Of a stretch of DNA of 64,000 nt, positions 56,906 to 64,000 are shown piece after piece; position 1 is the stretch's first letter; each line of letters begins with the position of its first letter. The stretch covers positions 1-64,000 of the forward strand of contig JBKBHI010000002.1 in assembly GCA_046297835.1 (NCBI GenBank). The letters run 5' to 3'. A program made the translations under genes and the position numbers. The notes under the pieces are model-generated. The model was not told the origin of the DNA and made no database searches. It saw only the letters and a program-made list of their open reading frames with translations. Origin of the DNA: CAMAVH01 sp046297835 (GTDB taxonomy: Bacteria > Pseudomonadota > Alphaproteobacteria > SMXQ01).

Positions 56906-56930
56906 TGGGCTAGAAAACCTGACGGACTAG
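56897..56930. repeat. 17-bp tandem duplication across two stop codons
   Basis: AAAACCTGATGGGCTAG (56897-56913) is followed directly by AAAACCTGACGGACTAG (56914-56930), with two differences. The repeats span the aldolase stop codon (56903-56905) and the convergent dehydrogenase stop (56927-56929). They suggest a recent small duplication in the gap. Confidence 0.75.
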
Positions 56931-57895
56931 CTCAGGCGGATGTTCTGCCAATCGACGACGCGCGTGAGCCGCTCGCCCTTCAGGTAGCGGGTGAGGTTCT
57001 CGTCGATCATGTCCACGAGCAGGCTCGAATTGTCCGCCCCGCCGCCAGCCAGATGCGGCGTGACGACGACATTTGGCAGACGCCAGAGCGGGCTGTCAGC
57101 GGGCAAGGGCTCGGTTTTCGCGACATCGAGGCCGGCGCCGGCGATCTGGCCGGCACGGCAGGCGGCGGCGAGGGCATCCTCGTCGACGAGCTCGCCGCGG
57201 GCGACATTCACCAGGATCGCCCCGCGCTTCATCGCGCCGAAGGCCGCCGCGTCGATGAGGTCGGCCGTCTCTTCCGTCGCCACCGTCGCCAGCATCACGA
57301 AATCGGCGACCGCCAAAGCCTCGGCGAGATGTTCGCGCGCGTAGACCTTCTCGACGAATTCGTCGGCCGACGCGGCACGGGAGACGCCGACGACCTTCAT
57401 GCCGAAGCTGCGCGCGCGCCGCGCCGCCTCGCGGCCAACCGCGCCGAGGCCGATGATGCACATCGTCCGGCCATAGAGCGCGATCATCGAGTCTTTGAGG
57501 TCTCGTCGCCATTCGCCGCGCGCGGCGGCCTGCTCCATGTCGCGCAGCCGGTGTCCGACCATCAGCGCCAGCGCGAAGGCGTGCTCGGCGACCATCGGCG
57601 CCGCCATCCCCGCGCCATTGGTCACGATAGCGCGCTCGGGAAAGCCGCCGGCGCGCAACGCGGCATCGATGCCCGACGTGGTGAACTGAATCCATTTCAA
57701 GCCGGCGGCGCGCTTGACGATCGCCGCAACCTCGGCGTCGTAATGCGGGCTCGCCGTCACCAACGCCTCGGCATCGGGCAATTCCCGCGCCAGCCCGGCG
57801 GCGTTCTCCACCGGCACGAAACTTTGGTCCGGATGCCGGGCGGCGAGCTCCGCGATGTCGATGCGGCCGGGCCGCATCAGAACAACGATTTTCAT
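56927..57895 (-). CDS. D-2-hydroxyacid dehydrogenase
   Basis: A 322-residue NAD(P)H-dependent oxidoreductase interconverting 2-hydroxy and 2-oxo acids. The Rossmann motif IIGLGAVGREAARRAR, the catalytic Arg in VNVARGELVDEDAL, Glu in the following loop and His in VVTPHLAGG are visible. The start at 57895 (MKIVVLM) is preferred; the frame up to 58024 is Arg-rich and not family-like. It lies 43 bp after a GST gene in the same direction. It would act on a 2-oxo acid made by an aldolase, hydrolase or TPP enzyme nearby. Confidence 0.93.
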   Translation of the reverse strand: MKIVVLMRPGRIDIAELAARHPDQSFVPVENAAGLARELPDAEALVTASPHYDAEVAAIVKRAAGLKWIQFTTSGIDAALRAGGFPERAIVTNGAGMAAPMVAEHAFALALMVGHRLRDMEQAAARGEWRRDLKDSMIALYGRTMCIIGLGAVGREAARRARSFGMKVVGVSRAASADEFVEKVYAREHLAEALAVADFVMLATVATEETADLIDAAAFGAMKRGAILVNVARGELVDEDALAAACRAGQIAGAGLDVAKTEPLPADSPLWRLPNVVVTPHLAGGGADNSSLLVDMIDENLTRYLKGERLTRVVDWQNIRLS

Positions 57896-57938
57896 TGATC
57901 TGCCTTGCATGATTACGCCGTCGCCGCCGAGCCTGGAC

Positions 57939-58583
57939 TCACGCCAGGCTGGCGAAGCCGGCCTCGACCTCCGCTTCGAACGCCTCGAACTTCCGCACGC
58001 TCGGGCGGGCGCGCATGCGGGCAAAATGGCCCATGACGTTGCTATAGCCAGAAATGTCCACCTTCAGCTCTTGCGCGCGCCGCGCGCACCAGAAGAAATG
58101 GGCATCCGGCGTGGTGAAGCGGTCGAAGAACCATGCGCGCCCGGCCAGCATCTCGTCGGCAATGGCGAAGTTCTCATGCAGCGCCTCGGTGGCGATGGTG
58201 GTGACGCGGCCTTCCGCGCCCGGCGCATCGCAGGTCTTGGCGGGGTTGTTGACCCGCGCGAGATACGGATGGATGCCAGCCGAGCACCAGCTGTGCAGGG
58301 ATAACGCCTGAAGCTCTTCCCATGGATCGGCGGGCAGGAGGTTCGCCTCGGGGAAGTTGCGCGCGACCCACGAATGGATGGCGACGTTCTCCGTCATCGC
58401 CCGGCCGTCCACCACCAGCGTCGCCACCTTATGCTTGGGATTGATCTTCAGATACTCGGCCGAGAATTGCTGCTTTCTACGCAGGCTGAGGGCCTCGACC
58501 CGAAAGTCGGCTCCAGCTTCTGTCAGCGTGATGTAGGGCGCGAGGGAACAAGTATGCGGCGCGTAATAAAGCGTGATCTGCAT
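57939..58583 (-). CDS. Glutathione S-transferase
   Basis: A 214-residue GST with thioredoxin-like N-terminal domain (ITLYYAPHTCSLAPYI) and an all-helical C-terminal domain. The N-terminal HTCSLAP region holds the usual glutathione-contacting residues. GGGAGG precedes the ATG at 58583. GSTs are common in aromatic-degradation clusters, where they remove halides or break ether links, or isomerise a ring-cleavage product. It leads a short minus-strand operon with the D-2-hydroxyacid dehydrogenase. Confidence 0.93.
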   Translation of the reverse strand: MQITLYYAPHTCSLAPYITLTEAGADFRVEALSLRRKQQFSAEYLKINPKHKVATLVVDGRAMTENVAIHSWVARNFPEANLLPADPWEELQALSLHSWCSAGIHPYLARVNNPAKTCDAPGAEGRVTTIATEALHENFAIADEMLAGRAWFFDRFTTPDAHFFWCARRAQELKVDISGYSNVMGHFARMRARPSVRKFEAFEAEVEAGFASLA

Positions 58584-58684
58584 ATAGGCCTCCCAGGGGT
58601 CCGTTTTTCGCAGATATTGCCACGGTCGCGCCTCCGCAGCGAGTAGGTTCGATGCCCACTTGCCGCATCATGGCGCGCCGGCGC

Positions 58685-59689
58685 TTATGGGCGGCTCAGC
58701 AGCATGTCCCATAATGCAGAGAAATTTTCGCGCGCGTTCTCCCGATGGGTTTCGTAGCGCGCGTGGGCCGAAGGCGGCGCGCTGCGATCCAGACGAACCG
58801 ACCAAAGCGGCGCGATTTCCGTGGGCAGAAACGCGTAGCGAACGTCGATAATACGCGCCTCTCCGTCTTTCATCTGAGCGACGAATCCGTCGCTGAAGCG
58901 CGCGAAGCGTTCGATATCGCGCGCTTGCTGAGACTCTGAATCTAGCCACGGAAAGGCTTTCGCGACATCCAGCTTGGCGATAGACGAACCCTCTATCGTT
59001 CTCGGGCCGAAGCTGGGGCGCACCGCGTCGACATAAAACCGGCCTTCCGTTTCATAGATGCTTCGCCACACGATCAAGTTGGCGAAGGTCGGCTTGACCT
59101 CGATCCGGACGGGCGAATGACCTCGATCTTCGGCCAATCCGTAGGCCAAGGATTTCGCCGCATGATGCTGATACGCGCCGAACCCTAAGTAAACCGCGCC
59201 CCATAGCATCGCCAGCCGGGCCCAGCGCCCGCTCTGTCGCGCGACGCCGACGATCACGAGCGACAAGAGCGGCAGCGTAAAAAGCGGATCGACGACGGAA
59301 ATGATGCTGAGCGAAAATCGCCGATCGCTGATCGGCCACAGCAACTGCGTGCCATATGAGGTGGCGGCGTCCAGCAGGCCGTGGGTGGCATATCCCAAGC
59401 AGCTGAACAGCCACAGTCGCAGAAAACCGACCCGTAACCGCCGGCGCAGAACGAGAAAAAACAGCGCCGCGACAAGCAGGCCGCCAACCGGGATGAAAAC
59501 GAAGGAATGCGTGAATTGCCGGTGATATTCCAGGAACAGCAAGCCATCGCTTGGCGAGCGGATCAGCACATCGAGATCGGCCGCCATGCCGGCGAGAAAA
59601 CCGGCCGCGGCGGCGGTCCTTGTCTGGCCCTTGCCCCGAATCGACGACGGGAGGGCCGCGCCGAGCGCGCCTTGTGTCAGCGGATCCAT
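58685..59689 (-). CDS. DUF457-type membrane-bound metal-dependent hydrolase
   Basis: A 334-residue protein of the YdjM-like family, with several membrane helices in the first half and a soluble C-terminal region. The N-terminal motif DPLTQGALGAALP, the HRQFTHSF motif and the GYATHGLLDAATSYG motif are the metal-linked histidine/aspartate patterns of the family. The start at 59689 is chosen because it begins with the family motif. Function is poorly known. It lies next to the integrase region and may be the last chromosomal gene. Confidence 0.88.
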   Translation of the reverse strand: MDPLTQGALGAALPSSIRGKGQTRTAAAAGFLAGMAADLDVLIRSPSDGLLFLEYHRQFTHSFVFIPVGGLLVAALFFLVLRRRLRVGFLRLWLFSCLGYATHGLLDAATSYGTQLLWPISDRRFSLSIISVVDPLFTLPLLSLVIVGVARQSGRWARLAMLWGAVYLGFGAYQHHAAKSLAYGLAEDRGHSPVRIEVKPTFANLIVWRSIYETEGRFYVDAVRPSFGPRTIEGSSIAKLDVAKAFPWLDSESQQARDIERFARFSDGFVAQMKDGEARIIDVRYAFLPTEIAPLWSVRLDRSAPPSAHARYETHRENARENFSALWDMLLSRP

Positions 59690-59716
59690 GCGATCATTCA
59701 AACACAGATGCGGGGT

Positions 59717-59736
59717 TGGCGGAGAGGATTCGAACC
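59717..59736 (-). other. tRNA-Ser-like 3' end remnant, possible attachment site
   Basis: The plus strand reads TGGCGGAGAGGATTCGAACC, whose complement ends ...GGTTCGAATCCTCTCCGCCA. This matches a typical serine tRNA 3' end on both sides, but about five bases between the T-loop and the acceptor stem are missing, and no rest of a tRNA is found upstream. A tyrosine recombinase lies 350 bp further, as is common for islands that integrate at tRNA ends. It may be an att site or a decayed tRNA. Confidence 0.45.
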
Positions 59737-59775
59737 CGTCGGTCGTGCTGGACACGCCCGTCACTTAATGAGTTA

Positions 59776-59791
59776 GCGGGTTTAAACCCGC
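59776..59791. promoter_or_regulatory. 16-bp perfect palindrome
   Basis: GCGGGTTTAAACCCGC is a perfect palindrome between the tRNA-like remnant and the integrase gene. Its symmetry and location fit a recombinase or regulator binding site. Confidence 0.5.
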
Positions 59792-59853
59792 ATGAGGCGG
59801 GGTCAACTTGGCGTAATGGCGGAGCAGCCAGTTAGGTCAAACTGGTCTCTCAA

Positions 59854-59992
59854 ATTTCCCTGTTAAACAGGGAAATGCAGCGAATTTTCTCGGATTATAT
59901 GCCCATACGCGCAGGCACCCTCCTAATTTTCTGAATATTTTTAGGTACTTAAGCTGAGTGACTTAATAATCAGCGGTCAAAAAAACAGGGAA
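59854..59992. repeat. Repeated AACAGGGAA motifs, candidate recombinase arm sites
   Basis: ATTTCCCTGTT (59854-59864) and AACAGGGAAAT (59866-59876) form an 11-bp inverted repeat around a single base, and AACAGGGAA recurs at 59984-59992. The region 59737-60081 is AT-rich with no gene. Such repeats beside an integrase suggest core or arm binding sites. Confidence 0.45.
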
Positions 59993-60081
59993 TTTGTGAA
60001 GTCGGATCAGGGATTCGGGGTGCTAATAACAGCGATTTTGAAACCGCCTCCCTAGCAGCTAAACACCCCGAGCTAAAAAGC

Positions 60082-61176
60082 TCACGTCGCCGCTCTTGGG
60101 CCACGCCAACCACCCATGTCGCCATCCCAAGTGGTGACGCGCGGCCCCGGCGCCCGCCCTGTCTCGAGCACTGCCGCGGCATCGTAGAGGTTCTTGGGCG
60201 CAAGATGGACGTACTGCAAGGTCGAGGCGATCGCCTTATGCCCTAGCCACTCCTTAACAGTCAGAACATGCACGCCATGATGAATGAGCCGCGAGGCACA
60301 AGTGTGGCGCAAACAGTGCACTACGAACTCCGGATCATTCGCCAAACCCAAGGCGTGCTGTATCTGCTTCCAGGTTCGCCGGTAGTATTTGTAGGCATGA
60401 GGGAAAAAGCGGTTCTCCGCGCGCCCAGTTGATTTCATTTTTAATATTTGGCGCACTTTGCTTGTCATCGGCACGATGCGCGGCTTGTTCGTCTTATTGC
60501 GCCAAACGTGAATCACGCCACGCTCAAAATCGACGTCATCTTCCCGCATCGCTAACATTTCCCCGACACGCATTCCCGTATCCAGCAGAAACCTGACGAA
60601 AGCTGGACCGTCACGCCGCGGGTGTGTCGTGAAATAATTGAACATCTTCGCTTCCTCAACCGCAGTGAGATAGCGGATGCGACCACGGCGGACCCTTTCT
60701 CGCGTTATGATCGGAATGGTTGCCGCTCCGCCGCGGGAATAGGCAAACTTGTTAATGCGCGAAAGTGCCGAGAGATGCCGATTAATCGTTGAAGCCGACC
60801 ACTTCATCGTGCGCATGGACTGCACCCAATGATCGACCATATGTGGGGTGATATTCTCAACAAGAGTCAGACGACCGAAATAGACCATCGCATTGCGGGC
60901 CGCGGCCATTGAATTTCTTCCACCCGGCCGGATCGACCAGTAAAGTTCGGCAACGCGATCGTATGCATTCTCAAGTGTCCAGGGGCTAACCCCTACTATC
61001 GGCACCGGCACGCCAACGTGACACTCGTTGATCAGATCCTCGAGCAAACGCCCTTTGCGAATTTCTGCGAAATAGAGTGTGGGTTCAATTGCCGTCGCAA
61101 CATGGCCCCTGAACCGAACTGTTACCTTGAACGAATGATTTTCTCGCGTGATTCCGCGCGGTAATCGATCTTCCAT
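60082..61176 (-). CDS. Tyrosine recombinase/phage-type integrase
   Basis: A 364-residue site-specific recombinase. The catalytic residues are R203 in DTGMRVGEM, H287 and R290 in HCLRHTCAS, H313 in WLGHKAIASTLQY and the nucleophile Y322. The N-terminal half (about 60-165) is the SAM-like core-binding domain. It is intact and should excise or integrate DNA at the tRNA-Ser-like site or at the tRNA-Leu. It lies in lower-GC DNA than the neighbouring catabolic genes, consistent with foreign origin. Confidence 0.94.
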   Translation of the reverse strand: MEDRLPRGITRENHSFKVTVRFRGHVATAIEPTLYFAEIRKGRLLEDLINECHVGVPVPIVGVSPWTLENAYDRVAELYWSIRPGGRNSMAAARNAMVYFGRLTLVENITPHMVDHWVQSMRTMKWSASTINRHLSALSRINKFAYSRGGAATIPIITRERVRRGRIRYLTAVEEAKMFNYFTTHPRRDGPAFVRFLLDTGMRVGEMLAMREDDVDFERGVIHVWRNKTNKPRIVPMTSKVRQILKMKSTGRAENRFFPHAYKYYRRTWKQIQHALGLANDPEFVVHCLRHTCASRLIHHGVHVLTVKEWLGHKAIASTLQYVHLAPKNLYDAAAVLETGRAPGPRVTTWDGDMGGWRGPRAAT

Positions 61177-61287
61177 TTTTACCTCGATCTTTGAATAGAA
61201 TGTCGAGGTTAGTGACGCGCGTTATTAGTGGTCGAGCAAAGTCTGCGAAACTTCGCTACCTTGCACAGCGCGCTATGCGAAATGTCT

Positions 61288-61977
61288 CTATAGAGCTCGA
61301 AACACGAAATTGAAGACGTAGTCTCGATCGCCAAAAGCACGCTGATGTCGAGCCACATCAAACTGCGTGATATCGCAGCTTTGGCCGTTACTGCTGAATG
61401 AGCCGCCATACCCTAAGGGCTTCAGCAGGCTCCAAACCTCAGCTACCGCTCCGGGTTTATGACGATCTTCCGCTTCTATGATTAAAGCAGGCCGGCAGCG
61501 TGCCAAAGTTTCCAGCGCACCCCGCAGGGCCGCCGCCTCATGTCCTTCGATATCGATTTTAAGTAAGGAGACATTCTCGAAGGCAAAGGAGTCGAGGGTC
61601 CGGGTTTCAATCTTGTGCGTGACGCTTTGGTCCTCCGGCCAGCTCTGCTCAACGCTCGCCAGGCCATAAGCCGGCTGCCCATTGATTAGTGGTACTTTGA
61701 TCTCGAACTGTCCCGCACGATCGGAAATGCCGAGCTGATGCACAGTAAGGCGGCTAGAAAATCGCTCGCGCAATCGCGTCGCAAGCTCAGGGATTGGCTC
61801 GAAGGCGTGCACTGTCGCGCCCGCGGACTGCATAAAGTAGCTGTAAGCTCCGGCATTGGCGCCGATATCGAGGCATAGGGTGCCGGGCTTGGCGAGTTTT
61901 GCGGCCAGGCGAATCTCGCGCTCTGACCAATATTTGCGCCAGCACCAAAATCGATAGCGTGCAGACAGCGACATCAT
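61288..61977 (-). CDS. FkbM-family methyltransferase
   Basis: A 229-residue SAM-dependent methyltransferase of the FkbM type. The SAM-binding motif LDIGANAGAYSYFMQSAG, the acidic VHAFEPIP and the later LLKIDIEGHEAAALRGA are diagnostic. Such enzymes methylate sugar or lipid hydroxyls in surface polysaccharides. It stands alone between the integrase and the tRNA-Leu, with no glycosyltransferases nearby, so it is likely cargo of the element. Confidence 0.9.
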   Translation of the reverse strand: MMSLSARYRFWCWRKYWSEREIRLAAKLAKPGTLCLDIGANAGAYSYFMQSAGATVHAFEPIPELATRLRERFSSRLTVHQLGISDRAGQFEIKVPLINGQPAYGLASVEQSWPEDQSVTHKIETRTLDSFAFENVSLLKIDIEGHEAAALRGALETLARCRPALIIEAEDRHKPGAVAEVWSLLKPLGYGGSFSSNGQSCDITQFDVARHQRAFGDRDYVFNFVFRAL

Positions 61978-62000
61978 TCAACCAAATATAGGGAAGATGT

Positions 62001-62087
62001 TGGTGCCCCCTTCCGGACTCGAACCGGAACGTCCTTGCGAACCAGGGATTTTAAGTCCCATGCGTCTACCAATTTCGCCAAGGGGGC
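62001..62087 (-). tRNA. tRNA-Leu (anticodon UAA)
   Basis: The minus strand forms a complete cloverleaf: acceptor GCCCCCT/AGGGGGC, D-loop region AAATTGGTAGACGC, anticodon loop CTTAAAA with anticodon TAA, a long variable arm typical of leucine tRNAs, and T-arm TCCGG-TTCGAGT-CCGGA. The CCA end is encoded (62001-62003). A possible second integration target for the neighbouring recombinase. Confidence 0.95.
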
Positions 62088-62181
62088 ATTAAGCCTCAGG
62101 CGGATAATCGTGCAAAAAAGCGATTATGGATGACGTTGGACATGGCGAGCATTGTCTGGTCTTTCCTCACCAAAGGCAAGC

Positions 62182-62802
62182 TCAGCCCTTAGATTTACGC
62201 CGCCACTCCCAAGGCGGCTGCACCTCGCCCGCCCAAATCCCGACGCGTGCCGCCCGCGCGCTGTCTTCATCGGCAACATAGTCCTTGGCAAATTGCCGAT
62301 AGGCCATGGCCCAGCCGGATCGCACCAACCAGGCGTTCAAATCTTCTTCGCCCATGCGGCAGATCGCGACAATGCGCTTGTAGCGATCAATGTCACGCTG
62401 CTCACAGGCAATCGGCTGGCGGGCGATGCGCTCAGCCAGCGCTAGGGCTGCGGCCTGACCGCAACGCCACGCTTCACCGCTCCGCGTGCAGCTTTGCTTG
62501 CTTTCCGGGGCATCGATCCCGTGCAGCCGGATGCGCTGGCCATGCAGATCGAGCGTATCGCCGTCGATCACGCTAGCTGTGCCTTGAAACACGATCCCAT
62601 TATGGCTCGACGGTTTAGCAGCGGGCTTGGCCCCTACCTTGGCCAACTGTGCCTCAACGGGGGCGGCCGGCGGCGTGGCCGGCGCTCGGCTCTCCTGCCA
62701 GGCCGCCACACCAGCCCCGATCAATAAAATCAAAATAACGATCAGCCGCACGCCCGGCGGCAGCTGATTAATGACGCGGCGCGTCAGTCGGGATCGTCGC
62801 AT
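62182..62802 (-). CDS. Membrane-anchored thermonuclease-like protein (SNase family)
   Basis: A 206-residue protein with an N-terminal hydrophobic anchor (VRLIVILILLIGAGVAA), a Pro/Ala linker and a staphylococcal-nuclease-like domain. The motifs VIDGDTLDL, IRLHGIDAPES and DRYKRIVA carry the expected catalytic Asp, Arg and Glu/Arg residues. It probably acts on nucleic acid at the outer face of the inner membrane. The start at 62802 overlaps the preceding 67-aa gene by 35 bp. It may be conjugation- or defence-related cargo. Confidence 0.88.
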   Translation of the reverse strand: MRRSRLTRRVINQLPPGVRLIVILILLIGAGVAAWQESRAPATPPAAPVEAQLAKVGAKPAAKPSSHNGIVFQGTASVIDGDTLDLHGQRIRLHGIDAPESKQSCTRSGEAWRCGQAAALALAERIARQPIACEQRDIDRYKRIVAICRMGEEDLNAWLVRSGWAMAYRQFAKDYVADEDSARAARVGIWAGEVQPPWEWRRKSKG

Positions 62803-62971
62803 CTTCAAGCTCGTGAATGGCCGCCAGGATCTGACGCCAGAGATGAAAACCATCGCGATCGCCGATCTCGTTGAAGCGATCGGCGCGCTGGGCCGCTTCC
62901 AGGCTGGCGGACGCGCCATGCTGCGTGATCAGCAGCTGTGCGCTACGATAGATGTCGAGGGCGGATGGCAT
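62768..62971 (-). CDS. Small conserved-type protein, unknown function
   Basis: A 67-residue helical protein (begins MPSALDIYRSAQLLITQHGA and contains GFHLWRQILAAIHELED). It resembles short uncharacterised proteins found in sphingomonads and other alphaproteobacteria that share the pattern of an N-terminal helix and W-centred C-terminal helix (DUF6961-like), but I cannot confirm it. Its stop lies inside the start of the SNase gene, so they are translationally linked. It is divergent from the exonuclease gene, 62 bp away. Confidence 0.6.
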   Translation of the reverse strand: MPSALDIYRSAQLLITQHGASASLEAAQRADRFNEIGDRDGFHLWRQILAAIHELEDATIPTDAPRH

Positions 62972-63033
62972 GGCTGCAGTTTAGCGCACGCCTGCATCCG
63001 GTCCAGCTTGGGCGCTGAGGCGCCGGGGGGAAT

Positions 63034-63921
63034 ATGACGAGCGATTTGGAGGCCATGGCGGCCGCCCTTGAGGCCACAGGCAATTATCGTGTGCTGCGCC
63101 ACCTGACGCCCCGGTGCAGCGTGACAGCGCCCGATGGTCAGCCGACCAAACTGGCGATCTTTCTTGATCTGGAGACGACAGGCCTTGATCCACTCAAAGA
63201 TGAGGTCATCGAGGTTGCGCTGGTCCCTTTCACTTACGGCGCCGATGGCCGGATCTACGAGATCCTGCCGGCCTTCGAAGCTCTGCAGCAGCCAAGCCGG
63301 CCGATCCCACCCGAGATCACCGAATTGACCGGCCTGACCGACGCGATGGTCGCCGGCCAAACCATCGATCTAGCCACCCTGGCTGCCTTTACCGCGCCGG
63401 CGGCCTTGATCATCGCCCACAACGCCGCCTTTGATCGGCGCTTTGCCGAGCGTTTGAGCGATGTATTTATCACTAAGCCGTGGGGTTGTTCCTTGACCCA
63501 GGTGCCATGGGCGGCGGAAGGCCTGTCCAGTGGCAAGCTGCACTATCTCGCCTCCGACATGGGCTTTTTCTTCGACGGGCATCGCGCCGCACATGATTGC
63601 GCCGCTGCCATAGAATTGCTGAGCCGACCCTTGCCTAAAACTGGCCGGCTGGCTTTGCAGTTCTTGCTCGAGGGCGCGCGCCAGACCAGCCATCGCATCT
63701 GGGCGCTTGGCTCCCCTTACGATCTGAAGGACGCGCTCAAGGCGCGCGGCTATCGTTGGAGCGATGGGACCGACGGTCAACCCAAAGCTTGGTACCGCGA
63801 TGTCAGCGAGGAAGAACGCGGCACAGAATTAGCCTATCTGCAGCGCGAAATCTATCAGCGCGAGATCGATCTGCCGGTGCGAGCCATAACCGCTTATGAG
63901 CGGTTTTCTGCCCGCGTTTGA
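63034..63921 (+). CDS. DEDDh 3'-5' exonuclease (DnaQ-like) with C-terminal extension
   Basis: A 295-residue exonuclease with the DEDDh active site: D45 and E47 in FLDLETTGLD, D134 in AHNAAFDRRF, and H183/D188 in GHRAAHDCA. After the nuclease domain there is an extension of about 95 residues with the pattern KDALKARGYRWS and KAWYRDV, like a DUF5710-type binding module. It is longer than the polymerase III epsilon subunit. Divergent from a small protein and an SNase gene, it may act with them on nucleic acids. Confidence 0.9.
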   Translation: MTSDLEAMAAALEATGNYRVLRHLTPRCSVTAPDGQPTKLAIFLDLETTGLDPLKDEVIEVALVPFTYGADGRIYEILPAFEALQQPSRPIPPEITELTGLTDAMVAGQTIDLATLAAFTAPAALIIAHNAAFDRRFAERLSDVFITKPWGCSLTQVPWAAEGLSSGKLHYLASDMGFFFDGHRAAHDCAAAIELLSRPLPKTGRLALQFLLEGARQTSHRIWALGSPYDLKDALKARGYRWSDGTDGQPKAWYRDVSEEERGTELAYLQREIYQREIDLPVRAITAYERFSARV

Positions 63922-64000
63922 CACTGGTCCGGCCGCTGATTTTCCGTAACGTGAGTGGTGCAACCAGGTGTGCTTTTAGGCACCGCGGCGCTTGCTGACG

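Noticed and set aside
58640..58670. A second tRNA-like T-arm (AGGTTCGATGCCC) before the GST operon
   Set aside because: The bases pair poorly, no acceptor stem or anticodon arm can be built, and the match is only about nine bases.

Overview
The window is high-GC DNA with the codon usage and gene content of an alphaproteobacterium, probably Rhizobiales or Rhodospirillales. Supporting signs are a chemotaxis operon with a hybrid CheA carrying a receiver domain, a CheZ, many orphan periplasmic binding proteins of the Bug/TctC type, Rieske and TauD-type oxygenases, and very frequent long antisense shadow frames. I cannot name the species from sequence alone.

Layout. 0.1-6.7 kb: a minus-strand catabolic operon reading ubiD-like decarboxylase, a nitrate/sulfonate/taurine-type ABC importer (binding protein, ATPase, permease), an FAD aromatic monooxygenase, and a broken MFS transporter. 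7.0-10.2 kb: an acetyltransferase, a beta-carbonic anhydrase, a multi-spanning membrane protein, a tiny stand-alone HisKA-like protein and a divergent NarL-type response regulator. 10.4-22.5 kb: two chemoreceptors, then cheW-cheA-cheY-cheB-cheR-cheY-cheZ and an unrecognised eighth gene. 22.5-40.2 kb: catabolic cluster A (VOC, LysR, ABC permease and binding protein without an ATPase, meta-cleavage-type hydrolase, cupin, Rieske oxygenase, aspartate-dehydrogenase-like protein, gamma-glutamyltransferase, cupin, TctC, LVIVD beta-propeller, FAH hydrolase, VOC, SDR, RidA, TauD-like). 40.3-47.3 kb: housekeeping-like genes (ABC-2 exporter, Lhr helicase, DUF1330, small zinc-ribbon). 47.8-58.6 kb: catabolic cluster B (two tandem solute-binding proteins, two tandem two-domain VOC proteins, TPP enzyme, cupin, TctC, class II aldolase, D-2-hydroxyacid dehydrogenase, GST). 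58.7-63.9 kb: a likely integrated element, with a tRNA-Ser-like 3' end remnant, tyrosine recombinase, FkbM methyltransferase, an intact tRNA-Leu(UAA), a membrane-anchored SNase-type nuclease, a 67-aa protein and a DEDDh exonuclease.

How it fits together. The catabolic parts look like uptake (binding proteins), ring oxygenation or cleavage (Rieske, FAD monooxygenase, VOC), decarboxylation (UbiD, TPP enzyme), hydrolysis (FAH, alpha/beta hydrolase) and small-molecule processing (SDR, D-2-hydroxyacid dehydrogenase, aldolase, RidA, GST) of aromatic or keto-acid substrates. Substrates cannot be assigned from sequence. Clusters A and B share a convergent cupin/TctC pair, which suggests an ancient duplication of one module. 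The chemotaxis operon next door may couple sensing to these substrates, but that is inference.

The most unusual items are the HisKA-only protein beside a divergent response regulator, the uncharacterised last gene of the chemotaxis operon, the duplicated cupin/TctC module with orphan binding proteins, an SDR lacking the YxxxK motif, a perfect 24-bp in-frame duplication next to the signature motif of an ABC ATPase, and the nuclease/exonuclease pair beside an integrase.
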